A DNA stretch of 11,018 nt from Candidatus Krumholzibacteriia bacterium (GTDB taxonomy: Bacteria > Krumholzibacteriota > Krumholzibacteriia > Krumholzibacteriales > Krumholzibacteriaceae): assembly GCA_028706585.1 (NCBI GenBank), contig JAQTVX010000047.1, positions 1 to 11,018 of the forward strand, written 5' to 3'. Shown here in pieces: positions 6,730 to 11,018 of this stretch (its first letter is position 1; each line of letters begins with the position of its first letter). The notes under the pieces were generated by a model. It saw only the letters and a list, made by a program, of their open reading frames with translations. It had not been told where the DNA came from and did no database searches. Made by a program: the position numbers and the translations under genes.

Positions 6730-6996
6730 CTACTTGCCGATCATTATCAGGACCCCGAACAGGACGAAAAGCCCTCCGGAAACGAAGCGGATCGCCTTCT
6801 CGCCGATGAGAGAGTTCAGCGTGCCCCCGACCAGCGTGCCGACGGCCGTCGCGAGGACGAGAGCCAAAGAGGCACCGGCGAACACAACCCAGGGTGAACG
6901 AAACCGCGAAGCGCATGAGATGACCGCGAGCTGCGTCTTGTCTCCGATCTCCGCAAGGAACATGATTCCGAACGTCGTGAAGAAGATCTTCCACAT
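6730..6996 (-). CDS. Half-size TMEM165/GDT1 (UPF0016) family cation transporter
   Basis: Inner-membrane protein of 88 residues with about three predicted membrane helices (roughly 4-24, 32-58, 66-87). It carries the family signature Glu16-Ile-Gly-Asp-Lys-Thr21 (EIGDKTQLAVI) once. GDT1 family members move Mn2+ and/or Ca2+ (for example bacterial MneA and Golgi TMEM165). The usual form is two such repeats in about 190 residues, so this single-repeat version would have to dimerise with itself or with another half encoded elsewhere; no second half is in the window. The start ATG at 6996 lies 2 nt after the amgK stop, with AGGAAGG in the end of amgK as ribosome-binding site, so it is translated with the cell-wall salvage operon. 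Family is firm; the transported ion is inferred. Confidence 0.88.
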   Translation of the reverse strand: MWKIFFTTFGIMFLAEIGDKTQLAVISCASRFRSPWVVFAGASLALVLATAVGTLVGGTLNSLIGEKAIRFVSGGLFVLFGVLIMIGK

Positions 6997-6998
6997 GG

Positions 6999-8048
6999 CT
7001 ATCGATTTCCTTCCTTTCCGACCGAGCGCAGACGGGAGCGTATTGAGGCGACCAGTGCTTCGAGTCCGGGAAGGCGGCCAGACTCCCTGACTCCTTCCTC
7101 CAGGAGGTCGATTCCGCTTGGAATCGACTCGAGAAATCCAGTTTTGCCCTTTCGCGCACCGAGCTTTACGAATGCGGCGAGCGCCTGCATGTTGCGCTGC
7201 ACGCCGGCCAGAGTGAATACGCGATAGAATTCGTCGAAGCGCTCCCCCCTCCGCGCGCCGCGCGCCTGAAGCTTGGCGTGGAATTCCTCGAGAAGCCGTC
7301 TCCGCGCGCCCGGCCTCAGGGGGTGGTACGCATCCTTGAGGAGGGAGGCCGCATCATATACACCCGGTCCGCGGTGCGCCGTTTGAAAGTCGACGATCCT
7401 GAGCCGGTCGTCCTTCAGCATGATGTTCCTGCACTGGTAGTCGCGGTGCATGAATACGGGTCTTTCGCGCGCGAGCGTCGAGGCGATGAGCTGCCGTTCT
7501 CTTTCCCACGATTCGGGAACCGGAACCGGGCAGAACCCGGCGACGAACTCGCGCATAAAATAGTCGGTCTCGCCGAGAAGCGTCGCCTCATCGAAGAGCC
7601 GCTCGCGCAGGAGCCCCTCGCGCGTCATCGCTGCTGTGGCCGAAGTCTCGAGCTCGACGAGGATGTCGAGGGCGCGCGCGTAGTGCGTCTCCTCTTCGAC
7701 GTGGGAAGCCGTTTCGAGGACTTTTTCGAGATGGACGTCGCCCAGATCCTCCATGAGAATGATGCCGCTCTCCCTGTCGAAGGCATAGATCCCGGGCGCG
7801 CCCACCTGGAAGCGGGCCAGAAAACGCGCAAGCTCGACGTATGAATCGAGCTCCCATCCGCCGCCGGGTTGGGAGAGTACTACGGCCGTGCGTCCGCCCC
7901 CCGCGAGCCTGAAGAAACGCCGGTCGGAGCCTCCCTCGGCGACGGCGGAAAGTGTCGCGCCGCAAGCGAGCTCATCGAGTCCGGAGCGCCGGGCCAGGTC
8001 CCTGGCCGATTCGGCGATGCTCTGCATGCGCGGATCAATCGTCATCAT
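6999..8048 (-). CDS. amgK: AmgK-like anomeric N-acetylmuramate/N-acetylglucosamine kinase (APH fold)
   Basis: Predicted cytoplasmic kinase that phosphorylates MurNAc (or GlcNAc) at C1 using ATP. The 349-residue protein has the aminoglycoside-phosphotransferase/protein-kinase-like fold: GGSDRRFFR (39-47) in the nucleotide-binding N-lobe as in COG3178 proteins, a MEDLGD hinge (99-104), the catalytic loop HRDYQCRNIM with Asp203 and Asn208, and the metal-binding VDFQTAHRGPGVYD with Asp220. The start ATG (8048) overlaps the murU stop as ATGATGA, which indicates translational coupling; a second ATG at 8045 is possible. A longer reading to 8144 would run inside murU and looks unnatural (arginine-rich). 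Pairing with a MurU-like enzyme and a NamZ-like hydrolase makes the MurNAc kinase role much more likely than antibiotic resistance or another sugar. Sugar specificity is inferred, not read from residues. Confidence 0.82.
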   Translation of the reverse strand: MMTIDPRMQSIAESARDLARRSGLDELACGATLSAVAEGGSDRRFFRLAGGGRTAVVLSQPGGGWELDSYVELARFLARFQVGAPGIYAFDRESGIILMEDLGDVHLEKVLETASHVEEETHYARALDILVELETSATAAMTREGLLRERLFDEATLLGETDYFMREFVAGFCPVPVPESWERERQLIASTLARERPVFMHRDYQCRNIMLKDDRLRIVDFQTAHRGPGVYDAASLLKDAYHPLRPGARRRLLEEFHAKLQARGARRGERFDEFYRVFTLAGVQRNMQALAAFVKLGARKGKTGFLESIPSGIDLLEEGVRESGRLPGLEALVASIRSRLRSVGKEGNR

Positions 8049-9016
8049 CGACCACCCGATGCCTTGAGAACGCCCCCGGGGAACAGTATCTCGTTCGAGT
8101 GAGCGCTGCCGCGAGCGACGATCGTGTCTTCGAGGACCACGCAATCCTCTAGATATGCGTCCCGTTCGACGACCGCCCGTCTGCCGATCTCGCAGAATCC
8201 ACGCCAGATCGCCCCCGGATCGACCGCCGCCCCCTCACCGGCATGGAGCGGAAAAGGCGCGTCCTCTATCGCTGGATCGAAACGTGCCCTGTCGATCAGG
8301 ATCGCGCGGTGGATGCCGAGGTAGCCGGAGGGGGAGCCCGTCTCTCCCCAAACGTATCGAGCGTCATTCGCGGCGGCGTTCCATCCGAGCACGGAACCCG
8401 GGCGCCTTTCGATCATCGTTCTGAGAATCGGTACCAGATGCCCCATTCCTCCTCGCGGGAAGTAATCGAGGGACTCGCTCGATAGCACCGCGAGTCCAGT
8501 ATAGCCGAGCAGGCGCACGCCGCTATGCGGTGGGGTGGCCGCACCGATCGCCACAATCGCGCCATCGGCGCCGACGGCGACGTTCGCGGTTGGTCCAGCG
8601 GGGACGAGCACCATCGTCACGAGCGCTCCCCGCTCCCGGTGGAGCGATATCGCGCCACGGTACTCTATGTCCGACAGCGCGTCCCCGTTATGCAGAAGAA
8701 TGACGTCGGAGCCTCCGATATCCGCCGCCATGTTTCCTATGCCGCCCCCCGTGCCGAGGAGCTCTTCCTCACGGTGGAACCGTAGGGGCCATCCCCTGCC
8801 GGCGGCGAACTCCTCGATACGCGCGCTCAGGTGGAAGAGATTGCAGTGTATCTCCGAGGCGCCTTGACGCAAGAGCTTGCGCACGAGAACTTCGAGAAGC
8901 GGCGTGCCGAGAATCGGCAGGAGAGGTTTCGGGATCTTCTCGGTGATTGGCAGCATCCGCTCGCCGTGTCCAGCGGCGAGGATGACTCCCGAGGTTTTCG
9001 CTGTAGTGTCGTTCAT
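8045..9016 (-). CDS. murU: MurU-like sugar-1-phosphate nucleotidyltransferase
   Basis: Predicted to join UTP and MurNAc-1-phosphate to give UDP-MurNAc, completing the salvage route begun by AmgK; cytoplasmic. The 323 residues open with the nucleotidyltransferase signature ILAAGHGERMLPITEKIPKP (12-31), then LGTGGGI (87-93), NGDALSD (110-116, metal-binding Asp), GYTGLAVL (171-178) and a second substrate segment near 227-240. P. putida MurU is only about 220 residues; here about 60 C-terminal residues (EIGRRAVVERDAYLEDCVVLEDTIVA region, 276-300 onward) look like left-handed beta-helix hexapeptide repeats, as in mannose-1-phosphate guanylyltransferases. UTP/MurNAc-1-P specificity therefore rests on its neighbours. 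The ATG at 9016 is 5 nt after the namZ stop; a TTG at 9025 overlapping that stop would add three residues. Neither has a clear ribosome-binding site. Confidence 0.8.
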   Translation of the reverse strand: MNDTTAKTSGVILAAGHGERMLPITEKIPKPLLPILGTPLLEVLVRKLLRQGASEIHCNLFHLSARIEEFAAGRGWPLRFHREEELLGTGGGIGNMAADIGGSDVILLHNGDALSDIEYRGAISLHRERGALVTMVLVPAGPTANVAVGADGAIVAIGAATPPHSGVRLLGYTGLAVLSSESLDYFPRGGMGHLVPILRTMIERRPGSVLGWNAAANDARYVWGETGSPSGYLGIHRAILIDRARFDPAIEDAPFPLHAGEGAAVDPGAIWRGFCEIGRRAVVERDAYLEDCVVLEDTIVARGSAHSNEILFPGGVLKASGGR

Positions 9017-9021
9017 TGGCG

Positions 9022-10185
9022 TCAATAAAGGAGAAACGGCTTTCGTTTTTTCATGAACAGCGCCTCATCGTCTCGCCATGCGTCGAAAAGGAGGAGAGGG
9101 TCCTTTCCCGCATCGATCGTCTCCCTGAGCGCGGCGCTTCCGGAGATGATGTCGATGGGCGGAAGCTCATATTCATACTCGTAGGGCGGGCTCTTCCACC
9201 GGAACCGGCCGGGATACAGCCTTGCCGCGGCCGCGATGATCGCCGCCCCGCAGCGCACCGGCCGAAACCGCGACCGGTCCGTGACGTGGATCTGCACGCC
9301 GCCGCAGGTTTCATCCGCGTACTTGTCCCACGTGGGACGAAACAGAAGGGGGCGGAAGACTACGCCTTCGAGGTTCGAAGACGACAATTCGCTGACTAGC
9401 GCATCCGGCTCGATCCACGGCGCGCCGAGGATTTCAAAAGGCCTCGTCGTTCCCCTGCCCTCGGAGATGTTCGTTCCCTCGAGCATGACCGTGCCGGGAT
9501 AGACGAGCGCCGTATCGATCGTCGGCATGTTGGGGGAGGGGAGTATCCATGGCTGGCCCGTTTCATCGAAGAGCATCGAGCGCTTCCATCCGCTCATCCT
9601 AACCACGCTGAGAACGCAGCCGGTGCCTTCAACCTGGTTGATCATCGCGAGCGCTTCGCCGATGGTCAAGCCGTGCCGCATTGGAAGCGGATGGAGCCCG
9701 ACGAACGATTCGAATCTCTCGTCCAGCATCGGACCCTCGACGACCGCTCCGCCGAGCGGATTGGGACGGTCGAGCACGAAGAGCTCTGCTCCGGTCTTCG
9801 CGCACGCGCGCAGCATGAGGAGCGAGGTCCAGAGGTAGGTGTATGGACGCGCCCCGACGTCCGGGAGATCGATCACCACGCAATCGAGCCCTTCGAGCTC
9901 GCCCGGCCCGGGCGAGCGCCGTTCTCCGTAGAGGGAGCGGACGGGAACGCCGAGCGTGGGATGCTCGTATCCCTTCCATTCGATCATGTTGGCCTGAGTG
10001 TCGCCGCAGAGACCGTGCTGGGGCCCGAAGATGGCCGCGGGCCGGATGCCGCACGAGAGGAGCACGTCGATCGTCGATTGAAGGGAGCGCGAAGCCGAGG
10101 CGGGATTCACCAGGAGCCCGGCGCGTTTTCCCGCGAGGATTCTGCACGATTCCCTGAGGATTATATCGCAGCCGGTTTCGATCAC
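9022..10185 (-). CDS. namZ: NamZ-like exo-beta-N-acetylmuramidase (DUF1343, GH171)
   Basis: DUF1343 family member, a family that includes B. subtilis NamZ (YbbC), which cuts MurNAc from the non-reducing end of peptidoglycan fragments. The 387-residue protein carries family blocks in order: GLLVNPAS (23-30), IFGPQHGLCGD (52-62), VVIDLPDVGARPYTY (103-117), VLDRPNPLGG (137-146), MRHGLTIGE (169-177), LPSPNMPT (215-222), EGTNISEGRGTTRPFE (236-251). Two oddities stand out. First, no signal peptide: the GTG at 10185 is the only reasonable start and the conserved domain begins at once, so the protein should be cytoplasmic, whereas B. subtilis NamZ is secreted. Second, residue 56 is Gln in PQHG, where many members have PEHG. 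It is followed within 5 nt by murU and amgK, forming a MurNAc salvage operon. No obvious ribosome-binding site precedes the GTG. Confidence 0.85.
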   Translation of the reverse strand: MIETGCDIILRESCRILAGKRAGLLVNPASASRSLQSTIDVLLSCGIRPAAIFGPQHGLCGDTQANMIEWKGYEHPTLGVPVRSLYGERRSPGPGELEGLDCVVIDLPDVGARPYTYLWTSLLMLRACAKTGAELFVLDRPNPLGGAVVEGPMLDERFESFVGLHPLPMRHGLTIGEALAMINQVEGTGCVLSVVRMSGWKRSMLFDETGQPWILPSPNMPTIDTALVYPGTVMLEGTNISEGRGTTRPFEILGAPWIEPDALVSELSSSNLEGVVFRPLLFRPTWDKYADETCGGVQIHVTDRSRFRPVRCGAAIIAAAARLYPGRFRWKSPPYEYEYELPPIDIISGSAALRETIDAGKDPLLLFDAWRDDEALFMKKRKPFLLY

Positions 10186-10203
10186 GTCATTGAGCGGCTT
10201 ATC

Positions 10204-10228
10204 CGGGGCGGGCGCGGCGCCCGCCCCG
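10204..10228 (-). terminator. GC-rich 11-bp hairpin between the Ig-like gene and namZ
   Basis: The arms 10204-10214 and 10218-10228 (CGGGGCGGGCG and its exact reverse complement) enclose a 3-nt loop. The hairpin starts 15 nt after the Ig-like gene's stop codon on the minus strand. No T-run follows in that direction, so it is not a canonical intrinsic terminator. It may still stop or pause polymerase or mark the 3' end of the upstream mRNA. It ends 18 nt before the namZ GTG, close enough to influence namZ translation if the transcripts run through. Confidence 0.5.
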
Positions 10229-10242
10229 ATGTTCCGTTGTGA

Positions 10243-11018
10243 TTAGAAACTCCAGTCGACGACTCTGAGCGTATCCGAGCCGCCGCCGTCTATGTTGACT
10301 ATCTGGACGGGGCCGACTCCGGGCGCCAACCACATTATTTGATGGACCTCTCCCTCGTCAACGGGATTTCCGTGCAGATACATCGTATATGAACCGATCA
10401 GGTGATGGATCGTGCAGTTCTTGAATGTGCCGTAAAGCGCATCGCAGACGAGATCGACCTGCGACGCCTCAACCTCCATGTGCCCGGACAGGTCCATGGT
10501 CATCGAGTCGCTGATGGAAGCTGTCGTAGAGAAGGTCCAGCTCTGGCCGAGGTAGTTCTCGACTGGGAGCTTGACATAGGGGATCGCAGTGTCCCAAATC
10601 ATCGAGAAATCATACTCGCCGTCGTGGTATTCATCACGTCCTAGATGCTGGATCTGGGTCGATGTCTTCTTCAGGTGGACGACCTCCTGCGTATCTCCCT
10701 TGCTGTCCTGGAACACCTCGTTGAATGCGCCGGTGCTCTGGCTGTAGTTGCGGAAGGACATCGTGGCCTCGCCGTCTCCCGACTCATAGTACCATGTGTT
10801 GTTGTTCGCCACTGGGAACGAGGTGGCGGTTCCCGTCGTTGTGAACTCGTACGAAGTCGGATTCGGATCGATAGGATTGCCCGAGGCGTCCGTCACGCCC
10901 CTGAAGTTGACCCAGTACGTGCAGCCGGCCGCCAGGCTGCCGGTGACGGGGACGGTGAGTGTGGTGTAGCCCGCGTTGAAGGTCACGTTGTCCCTCGCGA
11001 ATTTGTTGACTCTGGCAT
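10243..11018 (-). CDS. Secreted Ig-like domain protein, C-terminal part (truncated by window edge)
   Basis: The last 257 residues of a longer protein; its N-terminus, and any signal peptide, lie beyond 11018. The first about 65 visible residues look like the end of a bacterial Ig-like (Big_5/SbsA type) domain: LAAGCTYWVNFRGVTDASGNPI followed by YEFTTTGTAT. The remaining about 185 residues begin FPVANNNTWYYESGDGE and contain GQSWTF, a FKNCTI segment and WLAPGVGPVQIV, a pattern I recall from secreted or lipoprotein-like domains of unknown function (FP..GN.W.Y ... APGVG.V). Composition is rich in Thr, Ser, Asp, Gly and Tyr, with three Cys and few Lys, typical of an exported protein. The frame is open to the window edge, and the ATG-free upstream sequence continues ARVNKFARDN. 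No sorting signal (LPXTG, PEP-CTERM) is seen at the C-terminus. Substrate or partner is unknown. Confidence 0.75.
   Translation of the reverse strand, partial: ARVNKFARDNVTFNAGYTTLTVPVTGSLAAGCTYWVNFRGVTDASGNPIDPNPTSYEFTTTGTATSFPVANNNTWYYESGDGEATMSFRNYSQSTGAFNEVFQDSKGDTQEVVHLKKTSTQIQHLGRDEYHDGEYDFSMIWDTAIPYVKLPVENYLGQSWTFSTTASISDSMTMDLSGHMEVEASQVDLVCDALYGTFKNCTIHHLIGSYTMYLHGNPVDEGEVHQIMWLAPGVGPVQIVNIDGGGSDTLRVVDWSF

Noticed and set aside
6999..8048. Aminoglycoside-resistance kinase
   Set aside because: The fold is shared, but the GGSDRRFFR and HRDYQCRN motifs and the MurU/NamZ neighbours point to a sugar kinase.
8049..8144. N-terminal extension of the AmgK-like kinase
   Set aside because: It would lie inside murU and encode an Arg-rich tail unlike kinases; the ATGATGA overlap gives a better start.
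1..11018. CRISPR array, tRNA, rRNA, insertion sequence, prophage or toxin-antitoxin pair
   Set aside because: Reading both strands showed no repeat-spacer pattern, no cloverleaf or rRNA sequence and no transposase, integrase or short toxin-antitoxin-like gene pair.

Overview
The window looks like a stretch of chromosome from a GC-rich free-living bacterium. Codons are strongly GC-biased, genes are tightly packed with 2-18 nt gaps or short overlaps, and the content is housekeeping and accessory metabolism with no phage, transposase, integrase, tRNA, rRNA or CRISPR. A fused formiminotransferase-cyclodeaminase, a secreted Ig-like protein, an SbcCD-like pair and a stand-alone EF-Tu domain-II-like protein would suit an uncultured lineage of the FCB or delta-proteobacterial type. 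That placement is a guess from gene style only.

Layout, left to right. (1) Minus strand, 1-2268: a promoter at 2240-2268 (TTGACC-17-TATGCT) drives ftcD (454-2130, bifunctional histidine/folate enzyme) and, 70 bp further on, pgi (1-383, glucose-6-phosphate isomerase, cut by the window edge). The predicted ftcD transcript begins almost at a perfect 10-bp stem-loop (2203-2229). (2) Plus strand, 2304-6361: three co-directional genes encode an AP-endonuclease-2/sugar-isomerase type TIM barrel, an SbcD/Mre11-type nuclease and an SbcC/Rad50/YhaN-type ATPase. The ATPase has a predicted membrane hairpin in place of a zinc hook. (3) Plus strand, 6381-6723: an 86-residue EF-Tu domain-II-like protein with its own promoter and strong ribosome-binding site. 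(4) Minus strand, 6730-10185: namZ-like exo-N-acetylmuramidase, murU-like nucleotidyltransferase, amgK-like anomeric sugar kinase and a half-size GDT1/UPF0016 cation transporter, with overlaps or 2-5 nt gaps throughout. (5) Minus strand, 10243-11018: the C-terminal part of a large, probably secreted Ig-like protein. It is separated from namZ by 57 bp holding a perfect 11-bp GC hairpin.

How the genes work together. Cluster 4 reads as a cell-wall salvage operon: NamZ frees MurNAc from the non-reducing end of peptidoglycan fragments, AmgK phosphorylates C1, and MurU makes UDP-MurNAc, bypassing de novo synthesis. The NamZ homologue has no signal peptide and carries QHG where I remember EHG in the family. 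The small transporter at the end suggests a link to Mn2+/Ca2+ supply. Cluster 2 reads as a DNA end-processing module possibly tethered to the membrane, with a third metal-dependent TIM-barrel protein whose visible metal ligands match the endonuclease IV pattern. Nothing here is a clearly new system. The most interesting points are the unusual features of these two operons. No gene-free stretch exceeds 300 bp; the longest (2131-2303) holds the ftcD promoter and leader.
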